Assembly (NCBI GenBank): GCA_016789245.1
Contig: JAEURM010000028.1
Span: 1 to 13,331 of the forward strand
Direction: 5' to 3'
Source of the DNA: Anaerolineales bacterium
GTDB taxonomy: Bacteria; Chloroflexota; Anaerolineae; Anaerolineales; UBA6663
Length of the DNA: 13,331 nucleotides
Positions 5,142-11,941 of this stretch are shown here, piece after piece (positions within the stretch are counted from its first letter, which is position 1; every line of letters starts with the position of its first letter). Both the position numbers and the translations under genes were made by a program. The notes beneath the pieces are model-generated. The model ran no database searches, had not been told where the DNA came from, and saw only the letters and a program-made list of their open reading frames with translations.

Positions 5142-7916
5142 GTGAAGCGGCTGATACTTTTACTCTTAATTCTGCAATTGAGCTTGGGGCCTTTGGTTCC
5201 CGCTCAAGCCGCGCCTATGCCGCAAACCGGCACTGCGGCGCGCCTCCTCGCGCGCCTTACCACCGAAGAAAAGATAGGACAGTTGCTTTTGGTGACGTTT
5301 TACGGCTCCACCATTGAGCCGGGCAGTGAAATTGAACGGCTGATTGCACAATACCGCATCGGCGGCGTGGCGATAGTGGCCGCCAACGATAACATCACTG
5401 AAACCGTGAGCGCGCCGGAACAAGTGCTCACATTGGCCAACCGTTTGCAAGCCCTCAACGCCATTCCTACGCAAAACACGAGTGTTGAGCCGGATGCCGC
5501 ACCGCCGTACATTCCACTTTTTATTGCCCTTCAACAGGAGGGGGATGGTTACCCATTTTCCGAAATCCGCTCCGGCCTAACGGAAATGCCCAATGCGATG
5601 GCCCTTGGGGCTACGTGGGATGAAGCGCGTGCGCAAGCCATGGGCGAAGTAGCGGGGCAAGAACTCTCTGCCATTGGCGTGAATTTATTGCTCGGCCCGG
5701 CATTAGATGTTTTAGAAAACCCGCGCACCAGCGGTGGCGATTTGGGCACGCGTGTGTTGGGCGGTGACCCGTTCTGGGTGGGCAAGCTGGGGCGTGGCTA
5801 CATTCGCGGGGTGCATCTCGGCTCGCAAAATCAAATTGCGGTGATTGCGAAATCCTTCCCCGGCTTGGGCGCAATAGACCGTGACCCGACCGATGAAGTG
5901 CCCACGGTGCGCAAATCTGTAGAAGAGCTAACGCGCATTGATTTACTGCCGTTTTTCATGGTAACGGGCTCAGCCCCAGAGCCAGCCGCTATGGCCGATG
6001 GAGTAATGACGGCGCACCTGCAATTTCAGGGTTTGCAGGGCAACATCCGCCAAACCACAGACCCATTCACCTTTGATAAACGCACCAATGATGAGTTGAT
6101 GGCTTTGCCGGAACTGGCCACATGGCGCACGAGCGGTGGCCTAACGGTGAGCGGCCCGCTAGGTGTGCGCGCCCTTAAGCGCTACTTTGACCGAGACTAT
6201 CTGCCACGGGAAGTGGCCCTAAACGCGTTTAATGCTGGCAGTGATGTGCTCTTCCTATCTGAGTTTGGGCAGAACCCACCCCAAGACCAAACCCGGAATG
6301 TGATTGATACCCTCAACGCTTTTGTGCAACGCTACAGCGTGGATGCAGAATTTGCCCAACGGGTGGATGCGGCCGTGACGCGGGTGTTGACCCTTAAACT
6401 GAAATTGTACGGTGGTGCTTTTGAACCGGAACGCACCCAGTTGCCTCTGCTGGAGGCAACGGCATTAGCTCAGCAACGCGCCCGGGTGTTAGAAGTGGCC
6501 CAAAGCGCCGCCTCACTCATCTCGCCCTCCCGCGATGAATTGGATGTACGTGCGCCCCAGCCGCCCAGCCGCACCGAACGCATCGTCTTTATTACGGAAA
6601 TTCAAGTGGGGCGGCAATGCTCCACATGTGTGATTTTTCCGGTGCTGGGCCAAACGGCTGTACAAGATGCGGTGCTCCGCTTATATGGGCCAGATGGGAG
6701 CGCCCGCCTCAACCCGCGCAATTTGCAGAGCTTTACAGTGGAGGAGTTGGTGGCGTACTTGAGTCAACGGGCCAACCCACCGCCCACGCCCGAACCAAAC
6801 ACACCCACACCGGAGCCATTGCCCATCAGCTCCGCCCTAGAGCAAGCGGATTGGATTGTGTTTGCCACCACCAGTTCTGCTGGGAGCGTGAATGGCGTTT
6901 CTGCTTTTCTGAGTCAGCGGCCCGATTTGGCCCGCAGTAAAAAAGTGATTGGGTTGGCCTTTCACGCGCCGCATTATTTGGATACCACCAGCCTGAGCAA
7001 ACTCACTGCGTACTACGCGCTTTACAGCAAAAGTGAGCCGTTTGTGGAAGTGGCCGCGCGTTTGCTGATGCGCGATGTTGTGCCGCAAGGCCGTTCGCCC
7101 ATCACGGTAGAAAGCGCCGGTTACCGCATAGCAGAAGTGGTATCGCCTCAGCTCGGGCAGGTAATTTCAATTGAGTATGCCGAAGTGCCGTTTGCCACCA
7201 CCGCCCTCACCGGCACGGCCACACCCACCACTCAACCACCGTCTTTCAAATTGGGCGATACGCTTTACCTGCGCACCAGCGTGATTGTGGACCGGAACGG
7301 CTACACCGTGCCGGACGGCACGCCAGTGCAATTTACCGTTCTGTTTCAAGCCGATACGGTGCGCGATACGCGCACAATTGAGACGGTTACCAAAGATGGT
7401 TTGGCCCTCGCCAGCGTACCGCTAGACCGCAACGGCGTGCTGGGCATTTCCGTAGCAAGTGGAACGGTGATTTCGCCGTTCCGTTTAGAACTTTCCGTGC
7501 GGCAAGACGTGGATACTGGCGTAACACCCATCCCGCCCACCAACACCCCCACCGCCACACCCACTATCACGCCCACGCCAGAGCCGCAAACGCCCACGCC
7601 CACTGCCACGCCCACACCCACTACCCGCGGGCGCGTCACGGGTGGAGATTTTCTGTTTTTGATTGTGGGCGTGATGTTGGCCTTAGTGGCTGGCTGGCAG
7701 ATTGGTGGCGGCGCGGCGCAATTACGGCGGGCGGTGCGCGTGGCCTTGCTCGGCGCAGTGGGCGCCCTCATCGGTTACAACGTGTTCGCGCTAGATTTTC
7801 CCGGCATGATGTGGCTGGCTACATATCTCAGCGGCCTCGCGCCCGCGCTGTGCGTGTTGGTGGGCGCTGGCCTCGGCCTCGCCCTCGGCTGGTGGTGGGC
7901 GCGGCGCTCTGCTTAA
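5142..7916 (+). CDS. Exported, membrane-anchored GH3-fold protein, probably catalytically inactive
   Basis: A GTG start gives a clean signal peptide (MKRL, hydrophobic core, cut near AQA-AP at residue 23). Residues about 30-430 follow the beta-N-acetylhexosaminidase (GH3, NagZ-like) barrel: LTTEEKIGQLLLVTFYG, GVNLLLGPALDV, a PGLG loop and a GVMTAHLQF strand. The two catalytic sites are altered. The KHFPGHGDT-type loop reads KSFPGLGA (237-244), without the following D-S-H, and the nucleophile motif (V-x-S-D) reads TVSGPL, with Gly338 in place of Asp. A GH3 C-terminal-like region follows, interrupted by a Pro/Thr linker at about 546-560. Next come a beta-sandwich-like segment (about 690-790), a TPTATPTITP-type linker (794-828) and about three membrane helices (837-920) ending in a WWWARR cytoplasmic edge. 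I infer a cell-surface binding or scaffold protein rather than a hydrolase. No ribosome site is obvious; the signal peptide fixes the start. Confidence 0.88.
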   Translation: MKRLILLLLILQLSLGPLVPAQAAPMPQTGTAARLLARLTTEEKIGQLLLVTFYGSTIEPGSEIERLIAQYRIGGVAIVAANDNITETVSAPEQVLTLANRLQALNAIPTQNTSVEPDAAPPYIPLFIALQQEGDGYPFSEIRSGLTEMPNAMALGATWDEARAQAMGEVAGQELSAIGVNLLLGPALDVLENPRTSGGDLGTRVLGGDPFWVGKLGRGYIRGVHLGSQNQIAVIAKSFPGLGAIDRDPTDEVPTVRKSVEELTRIDLLPFFMVTGSAPEPAAMADGVMTAHLQFQGLQGNIRQTTDPFTFDKRTNDELMALPELATWRTSGGLTVSGPLGVRALKRYFDRDYLPREVALNAFNAGSDVLFLSEFGQNPPQDQTRNVIDTLNAFVQRYSVDAEFAQRVDAAVTRVLTLKLKLYGGAFEPERTQLPLLEATALAQQRARVLEVAQSAASLISPSRDELDVRAPQPPSRTERIVFITEIQVGRQCSTCVIFPVLGQTAVQDAVLRLYGPDGSARLNPRNLQSFTVEELVAYLSQRANPPPTPEPNTPTPEPLPISSALEQADWIVFATTSSAGSVNGVSAFLSQRPDLARSKKVIGLAFHAPHYLDTTSLSKLTAYYALYSKSEPFVEVAARLLMRDVVPQGRSPITVESAGYRIAEVVSPQLGQVISIEYAEVPFATTALTGTATPTTQPPSFKLGDTLYLRTSVIVDRNGYTVPDGTPVQFTVLFQADTVRDTRTIETVTKDGLALASVPLDRNGVLGISVASGTVISPFRLELSVRQDVDTGVTPIPPTNTPTATPTITPTPEPQTPTPTATPTPTTRGRVTGGDFLFLIVGVMLALVAGWQIGGGAAQLRRAVRVALLGAVGALIGYNVFALDFPGMMWLATYLSGLAPALCVLVGAGLGLALGWWWARRSA

Positions 7917-7928
7917 AAGACTTCGGAA

Positions 7929-7975
7929 GTGCGGGCAAAAGAAGCTTTGATTAATTAAAGTCTTGTAGCCCGCAC
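7929..7975 (+). other. Stem-loop between the GH3-fold gene and the VOC gene
   Basis: GTGCGGGC (7929-7936) pairs perfectly with GCCCGCAC (7968-7975); inside, CTTT and AAAG around TTAATTAA can form a smaller stem. It starts 12 bases after the GH3-fold gene stop. There is no U-tract after it, so it could be a processing site or attenuator rather than a terminator. Confidence 0.4.
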
Positions 7976-7995
7976 ACCCTAAATCTGAAAAAATT

Positions 7996-8391
7996 ATGCC
8001 CCAAAAAATCTCCGCCCTCGCGTTAATAGTAAACGATTACGATGAAGCGATTGCGTATTACACCCAAAAGCTGGGCTTTGAATTGCTGGAAGATGCGCCG
8101 CGAGGCGAGGGGAAACGGTGGGTGCGCGTGGCCCCGCCCGGCGCAACGGAAACTAGTTTGCTCCTCGCTCAAGCCGCCTCGCCAGAGCAGAACCAGCACA
8201 TTGGCAACCAAACGGGTGGCCGCGTCTTTCTCTTCCTCCACACGGATAATTTCTGGCGGGATTATGAAGCCTACCGCGCGCGGGGCGTGAAATTTCTAGA
8301 AACGCCACGGGATGAAAGCTACGGCACCGTGGTGGTATTTGAAGATGTGTACGGCAATAAGTGGGATTTACTGCAACTTACCGGAAGCTAG
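7996..8391 (+). CDS. VOC (glyoxalase/bleomycin-resistance) superfamily protein
   Basis: At 131 residues it has one complete vicinal-oxygen-chelate domain: strand ISALALIVNDYDEAIAYYTQKLGFEL, a middle strand FLFLHTDNFWRDYEAYRARGVKF, and a C-terminal FEDVYGNKWDLLQL. The family covers glyoxalases, dioxygenases, epimerases and drug-binding proteins. Of the usual metal ligands only His82 is evident; the first-strand ligand position is hydrophobic and the last Glu appears as Asp in KWDLL. Metal-dependent catalysis is therefore doubtful and substrate cannot be named. It is the last gene of the rightward series, 79 bases after the GH3-fold gene, with only a weak A-rich ribosome site, and it converges on the kinase gene. 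Confidence 0.88.
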   Translation: MPQKISALALIVNDYDEAIAYYTQKLGFELLEDAPRGEGKRWVRVAPPGATETSLLLAQAASPEQNQHIGNQTGGRVFLFLHTDNFWRDYEAYRARGVKFLETPRDESYGTVVVFEDVYGNKWDLLQLTGS

Positions 8392-8403
8392 ATTTACGTA
8401 CTG

Positions 8404-8445
8404 CGCAACACGCAATACGCGTGGCGTATTCCGTATTGCATGTTA
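8404..8445. repeat. Inverted heptamer repeat (CGTATTG type), possible bidirectional terminator
   Basis: Successive seven-base units read CGCAACA, CGCAATA, CGCGTGG, CGTATTC, CGTATTG, CATGTTA. The first two units are the reverse complement theme of the fourth and fifth. Two mutually exclusive hairpins result: AATACGC/GCGTATT (8414-8420 with 8424-8430) and GCAATACG/CGTATTGC (8412-8419 with 8432-8439). The repeat lies between two converging genes and touches the kinase stop codon, so it probably ends both transcripts. Confidence 0.6.
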
Positions 8446-9453
8446 TAGAGCGGGCAAAATAAATGTGGCAATAAACGCCAGCACCAGTAAGCCAACAACC
8501 GCCATAAACAAATAACGGTCTGTGCTGGTGCTGAGGGCGGGCAGGCGGATGGTGGGTTGCACCAAAATGGTTTCCCCATCACGGATGGTGGTGAGTGAGC
8601 CAGTATCAGATTTCAACACATCCCGCAGAGCGGCAATGCTGGGCGGGCGCTCATTGGGGTGGAGGGCCATGGCCCACAGCATGGCTTTTTCCACGCGGCC
8701 AGAAACTGTTGTGTTAATGGTACGCGGCAATTTCAGCACGTTCGGATTTAAAAAGCGTTGCTTGGCCTCGGCGGGTGGCTCATTGGTGAGCAGGTGATAG
8801 AGTGTGGCCCCGAAGGCGTAAATATCGGCGCGGGCGTCTGTGTTGCCAGTATCTCCACCGTACTGCTCTAACGGCGTGTAGAAAATGGTGCCTAAACCTT
8901 GCACTACCGTCACCGTGCGCTCATCCGGCGCTAGCAGTTTCACCAAACCAAAGTCCACTAATTTCAGTAAGCCGCTGGGCGTAAGTTTTAGGTTGCTCGG
9001 CTTAATATCCCGGTGAACGATGGGCGGCTCTTGCGCGTGCAGATATTCCAGCGCCGCCATGAGTTGGTTGGCCCAACTCAGCACTTCCGTTTCCGCTAAA
9101 AAGCGCCCACTCTGCCGCGCCTCATCCATAATCTCTTTCAAGTCCCGGCCGGGCACATAATCCATCACCAAATAATCGCGGTCACTATCGGAGAAGAAAT
9201 CGGAAACTTTCGGCAGGTTGGGATGATCCAGCCGCGCCAAAACGGAGGCCTCGCGGTAGAACTGGTCCCGCGCTTGCTGTTGCGTGCGCGGCGGCAGGTT
9301 CGGGTCCGTCTGCACTTCCTTCACGGCGCATAACCGTCCCTCAAGCCGCACGTCTTCAGCCTGATAGATACACCCCATGCCACCTTGCCCAATGGAGCGC
9401 AATATTTTGTAACGCCCTTTCAGCGTTTCTCCAGCCCGAAGGGGGGGGAGCAT
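8443..9453 (-). CDS. Membrane-tethered Ser/Thr protein kinase (PknB-like)
   Basis: All catalytic motifs are intact: glycine loop GQGGMG (22-27), Lys45 in AVKEV, Glu68 of helix C, HRDIKPSN (147-154), DFG (167-169), a GTIFYTPLEQ activation-segment end, and DIYAFGATLYHLLT for the F helix. The kinase domain (about 15-280) is followed by a short Thr/Ser-rich linker (TILVQPTIRLPALSTSTD) and one membrane helix (about 314-333), ending two or three residues later. There is no extracellular sensor domain, so the kinase must sense through the cytoplasm, the membrane or a partner. The ATG at 9453 has AAGGA 9 bases upstream. Codons 2-5 contain an eight-cytosine run (9441-9448). It is transcribed divergently from the FHA/winged-helix gene, a likely partner or substrate. 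Confidence 0.95.
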   Translation of the reverse strand: MLPPLRAGETLKGRYKILRSIGQGGMGCIYQAEDVRLEGRLCAVKEVQTDPNLPPRTQQQARDQFYREASVLARLDHPNLPKVSDFFSDSDRDYLVMDYVPGRDLKEIMDEARQSGRFLAETEVLSWANQLMAALEYLHAQEPPIVHRDIKPSNLKLTPSGLLKLVDFGLVKLLAPDERTVTVVQGLGTIFYTPLEQYGGDTGNTDARADIYAFGATLYHLLTNEPPAEAKQRFLNPNVLKLPRTINTTVSGRVEKAMLWAMALHPNERPPSIAALRDVLKSDTGSLTTIRDGETILVQPTIRLPALSTSTDRYLFMAVVGLLVLAFIATFILPAL

Positions 9454-9475
9454 ACTCGGTTATCCTTCTCCTGTT

Positions 9476-9560
9476 GCAGAGCGTTCACGCCGCGTGCGCG
9501 GTGTGTGCAAACGTTACCCGGCGTGAACTTCGATGGTTAGCATCGCGCTCTGCGAAGTTC
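9476..9560 (-). promoter_or_regulatory. Candidate structured leader RNA of the kinase gene
   Basis: On the minus strand, GCAGAGCG (9553-9546) pairs with CGCTCTGC (9483-9476), enclosing two perfect hairpins: CGATG-CTAAC-CATCG (9545-9531) and GTTCACGCCG/CGGCGTGAAC (9528-9519 with 9492-9483). Together they make a tight three-way junction ending a few bases before the kinase ribosome site. A competing helix is possible: GAACTTCG (9560-9553) with CGAAGTTC (9532-9525). Such alternatives are typical of regulatory leaders, but no known riboswitch class is recognised. It could also be only a DNA palindrome, for example an operator. Confidence 0.45.
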
Positions 9561-9573
9561 GGGCCGTTTGCAA

Positions 9574-9601
9574 TTGAAAATCCTACTTGCGGTATTATAA
9601 C
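9574..9601 (+). promoter_or_regulatory. Promoter of the FHA/winged-helix gene sharing its -10 core with the kinase gene
   Basis: Plus strand: TTGAAA (9574-9579), 16-base spacer, TATAAC (9596-9601). Minus strand: a perfect TATAAT reads 9599-9594, overlapping the same TTATAA core, but with a poor -35. This symmetry would allow divergent transcription from one site, giving the kinase a leader of roughly 130 bases that contains the predicted structure. Confidence 0.5.
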
Positions 9602-9680
9602 GCCGCCCACCCTCAGCGCCTGATTTTTGGGCGTGGGTAATTTGGCTGATAAACTGACTCGTTTGGCATGGTGGATTATG

Positions 9681-10394
9681 ATGGTAGAAGAGTATGTGCC
9701 TTTGCTCATTGCGCAAACTGGCCCAGCGGCTGGGCAGAGATGGGCGCTTAATAAAGATGAACTGCTGATTGGCCGGGAGCCGGAGTGTGATATTTGCATT
9801 CCAGACCGGCAAGTGAGCCGGGCGCACGCGCGTTTACGCCGGCTGGCCAATGGCTTTGAGCTGGAAGATTTAGGGAGCAAAAACGGCACGCACATTAACG
9901 GCGCGCCAGTGCAGGGCAAAATACTTCTGCAAGATGGGGATGTGGTGCAAGTGGCGTTGGTGGCGCGTTTGGCCTACGTTGGCTCGGATGCCACCATGCC
10001 TCTGCGGGCAGATAGTGCCATGGCCGCCGCCCTTGGCCTAAAACGCACCGCGCCGTTGGGAGCCACCAACCCAGGTAGTGGCCGCCTGCGGCTAGATAGT
10101 GCCGCGCGCCGCGTGTGGGTGGCCGAGGCTGAGGTGGAGCCACCGCTCTCCGCGCCGCAGTTCCGCTTTTTAGAATTGCTGTATGAAAATGCTGGCCGCG
10201 TTTGTACCCGCGAAGAAGTGATAAACGCCGTGTGGCCGGATGAGGCCGGCGCGGGCGTAACCGAGCAAGCCATAGATGCCTTAGTGCGCCGCGTGCGCGA
10301 CCGTTTAGCTGAGCTAGACCCAGAGCACCAATATGTTGCCACCGTGCGCGGGCATGGCTTTCGGTTGGATAATGTGGCGGAAGGGGAGAATTAG
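9681..10394 (+). CDS. FHA domain fused to an OmpR/PhoB-type winged helix
   Basis: The N-terminal FHA domain (about 6-95) has the phospho-threonine-binding residues: GREPECD (Arg32), VSRAHARL (Ser46, Arg47, His49) and SKNGT (66-70). After a linker, residues about 128-232 form a transcriptional-regulator C-terminal (PhoB-type) winged helix, with LSAPQFRFLELLYENAGRV, TREEVINAVWPD and a recognition-helix segment AIDALVRRVRDRL, ending in VRGHGFRL. The protein should bind DNA and respond to phosphorylated threonine on itself or a partner, which fits the divergent Ser/Thr kinase next door. No receiver domain is present. I chose the ATG at 9681 (GGTGG 6 bases upstream); an ATG at 9678 or a TTG at 9627 would lengthen it. 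The last codons lie in an AT-rich repeat. Confidence 0.93.
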   Translation: MVEEYVPLLIAQTGPAAGQRWALNKDELLIGREPECDICIPDRQVSRAHARLRRLANGFELEDLGSKNGTHINGAPVQGKILLQDGDVVQVALVARLAYVGSDATMPLRADSAMAAALGLKRTAPLGATNPGSGRLRLDSAARRVWVAEAEVEPPLSAPQFRFLELLYENAGRVCTREEVINAVWPDEAGAGVTEQAIDALVRRVRDRLAELDPEHQYVATVRGHGFRLDNVAEGEN

Positions 10395-10428
10395 AGGTTT
10401 GGAGAATTAGGTGGTGGTTAGTAGTTAT
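10383..10428. repeat. AT-rich short repeat overlapping the 3' end of the FHA gene
   Basis: GGGGAGAATTAGAGG and GGAGAATTAGGTGG follow each other at a 16-base interval, then GGTTAGTAG. The exact 11-mer GAGAATTAGGT also occurs inverted at 5099-5109. The first unit encodes the final residues (Glu-Asn) and stop of the FHA protein. Confidence 0.5.
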
Positions 10429-10458
10429 TGAGTTCCAGCCTTGGCAATACTTGCTTTA

Positions 10459-10523
10459 GCACCCTGAGCTTGTCGAAGGGTGCCGTAATAATAAAATCAC
10501 ATCCTTTGACAAGCTCAGGATGC
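10459..10523. repeat. Inverted repeat of the CCTGAGCTTGTCGAAGGG type
   Basis: Two arms of about 24 bases (10460-10483 and 10500-10523) face each other with 16 bases between. They differ at three positions, all transitions. Each arm is itself partly palindromic (CACCCT/AGGGTG in the left arm; CATCCT/AGGATG in the right). The theme is one I recall from intergenic repeats in many bacteria. No coding potential; it could form a strong hairpin downstream of the FHA gene. The rest of the 248-base gap 10395-10642 holds the flanking repeats and no gene. Confidence 0.75.
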
Positions 10524-10607
10524 TTGTTCTAGAGCCAAGTGTGTAAGATGAGCTATTAATTCTTTCACTTCGAGGCCTTGTAACTTCGTGGCCACTTTCC
10601 ACTTAGG

Positions 10608-10630
10608 GCCCCTCATTTTTAATGAGGGGC
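10608..10630. terminator. Perfect hairpin between converging genes
   Basis: GCCCCTCATT and AATGAGGGGC form a perfect 10-bp stem with a TTT loop. It lies 12 bases after the stop of the small minus-strand gene and downstream of the FHA gene. It lacks a trailing U-tract on either strand, so terminator is an interpretation. Confidence 0.5.
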
Positions 10631-10642
10631 GACCACATAAGA

Positions 10643-10981
10643 CTAACCTTTAACAAGTACGGCTTCAGATAGTTTCAACCCTTTTTGCCGCGCATCCTCC
10701 TCGCCAATTTGAAGCGCCGCTTCAGGCGTGGAACAAAATACCTCGTTATCTGGGCGAAGAGTCATCCAATCATGATAATCTGGGTCTCCGGCAGTACCCA
10801 ATTTTGCCCAAGTTATATATTCAAACCCAAAAGCGCCTATTCCGTGCCTGAAAACCCATAGCTCTGCCATACCATCAATACTTGGAACTCGATAAACCAC
10901 AGTTTTATTTGGTATTGGGGTTGCGGAATTGGGTGATTGAGTTGGCCTTGTGTTTAGCCATATGGTTGAATGTAATGTCAT
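10643..10981 (-). CDS. Small protein of unknown function, 112 residues
   Basis: The ATG at 10981 has AAGGG 8 bases upstream, a good ribosome site, and the frame ends just before a strong hairpin, so it looks like a real gene. The first 30 residues are Pro/Asn/Thr-rich and probably flexible. A compact region follows (about 30-90) rich in aromatic residues (ELWVFRHGIGAFGFEYITW, then DYHDWMTLRPDNEVFC), and the end is a likely helix (TPEAALQIGEEDARQKG). No signal peptide or membrane segment is visible and I do not recognise a family. It is more AT-rich than neighbouring housekeeping genes and stands alone among repeats, which would suit a recently gained gene. Confidence 0.65.
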   Translation of the reverse strand: MTLHSTIWLNTRPTQSPNSATPIPNKTVVYRVPSIDGMAELWVFRHGIGAFGFEYITWAKLGTAGDPDYHDWMTLRPDNEVFCSTPEAALQIGEEDARQKGLKLSEAVLVKG

Positions 10982-11062
10982 TTGCTTACCCTTTGATAAT
11001 TTTGGGCCCGTGTAGCTATTGTATGCCGTTCACATCACACAATGATACATAGGTGGATTATC

Positions 11063-11926
11063 TTAGTTTTCGCTGTTAGCCTTCCTCAACTTCGCCACAA
11101 AAAAGCCTTCTAATTCCGTATTGGGCGTGATGCGGCGGGTGAGGGCAATAGCTTCTGGCAGGGGGTGGCCTTTGGCAGATTGCGTGAGGGCGGGCGCAAG
11201 CGGCACGTTGGGCAACTCTAGCGGCTCAACGCTCACTTGGCCGGGATGTTTTTCCAGCAACCACGTAATCACGCTTTCATTTTCTTCCACGGTAGTGGTG
11301 CAAGTGCTATAAACAATTGTGCCGCCCGGCTTGGCCGCGCTCAGCGCGCTTTTGAGCAAAAACTTCTGTTGCTTGGCTAAAGATTTCACTTCACTCGGCG
11401 AGTGTTCCGCCGTGCCGCGCATGGAGCAGGGCGCATCCACCAGCACACCATCAAAATAATCCGGGTAGCGTTGCCAGATAAGGTGGCCCGGCATGCGGCT
11501 GGTGCGCGCGCACGTAACGGCGTACTGCTTAAGCACGTTAGCCAGTTTATACACGCGTGGCTGGCTAATATCATTGGCAATGATTTCACCCTGATTTTTT
11601 AGGCAAGCGGCGATGTGCGTGGTTTTGCCACCCGGCGCGGCGCACAAATCTAAAATGCTCATTTGGGGTTGGGGAGCTAGGGCCAGCACCGGCACTAAAC
11701 TGGAATGATTTTGAATAAAAAACGCGCCGCGCTCATACTCCGGCAGGGCGGTGAGTTGGCGGGCCGAGGCGCCACGCACGGTTAAGGCTTCCGCGCACCA
11801 CGCCAGCCGCGTGGCTTCAAAACCCGCCGCCCGCAAAGTTTCCGCCAGCGGGCCAGTATCCATCACCAAGGTATTGACGCGAATGGGTATTGTTTCCACA
11901 GTCATTCTCTTGCGATAATATACCAT
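11063..11926 (-). CDS. NOL1/NOP2/Sun-family RNA cytosine-5 methyltransferase (short Trm4/RsmB-like)
   Basis: The protein is the SAM-dependent m5C methyltransferase core. IPIRVNTL opens the RNA-facing segment; LDLCAAPGGKTTH is the SAM-binding motif I; VDAPCSMRG carries the motif IV Cys167; and VYSTCTTTVEENE carries the nucleophile Cys209 (numbers from the ATG at 11926). The end, FFVAKLRK, is also typical. It lacks the NusB-like N-terminal domain of RsmB and resembles the short archaeal Trm4-type proteins that begin right before RVNTL. Its target could be rRNA or tRNA. A GTG at 11947 would add 7 residues but lies within an intergenic repeat; an ATG at 11905 is also possible. The start is thus uncertain, the identity firm. 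It is divergent from the aldehyde dehydrogenase. Confidence 0.92.
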   Translation of the reverse strand: MVYYRKRMTVETIPIRVNTLVMDTGPLAETLRAAGFEATRLAWCAEALTVRGASARQLTALPEYERGAFFIQNHSSLVPVLALAPQPQMSILDLCAAPGGKTTHIAACLKNQGEIIANDISQPRVYKLANVLKQYAVTCARTSRMPGHLIWQRYPDYFDGVLVDAPCSMRGTAEHSPSEVKSLAKQQKFLLKSALSAAKPGGTIVYSTCTTTVEENESVITWLLEKHPGQVSVEPLELPNVPLAPALTQSAKGHPLPEAIALTRRITPNTELEGFFVAKLRKANSEN

Positions 11927-11941
11927 CTGAATTTGCTCTCT

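Noticed and set aside
7346..7771. Minus-strand frame with a Val-Gly repeat
   Set aside because: It is the mirror of the Thr/Pro linker of the GH3-fold protein; the apparent repeat is a shadow of ACGCCC-type codons.
9476..9553. Possible tRNA, from the 8-bp closing stem and an internal hairpin
   Set aside because: Only two arms are enclosed, there is no anticodon arm or T-loop in the right place, and no CCA-like end.
9485..9919. 144-codon minus-strand frame over the kinase/FHA gap
   Set aside because: It crosses the divergent promoter region and runs antisense to the FHA domain, with no recognisable motifs.
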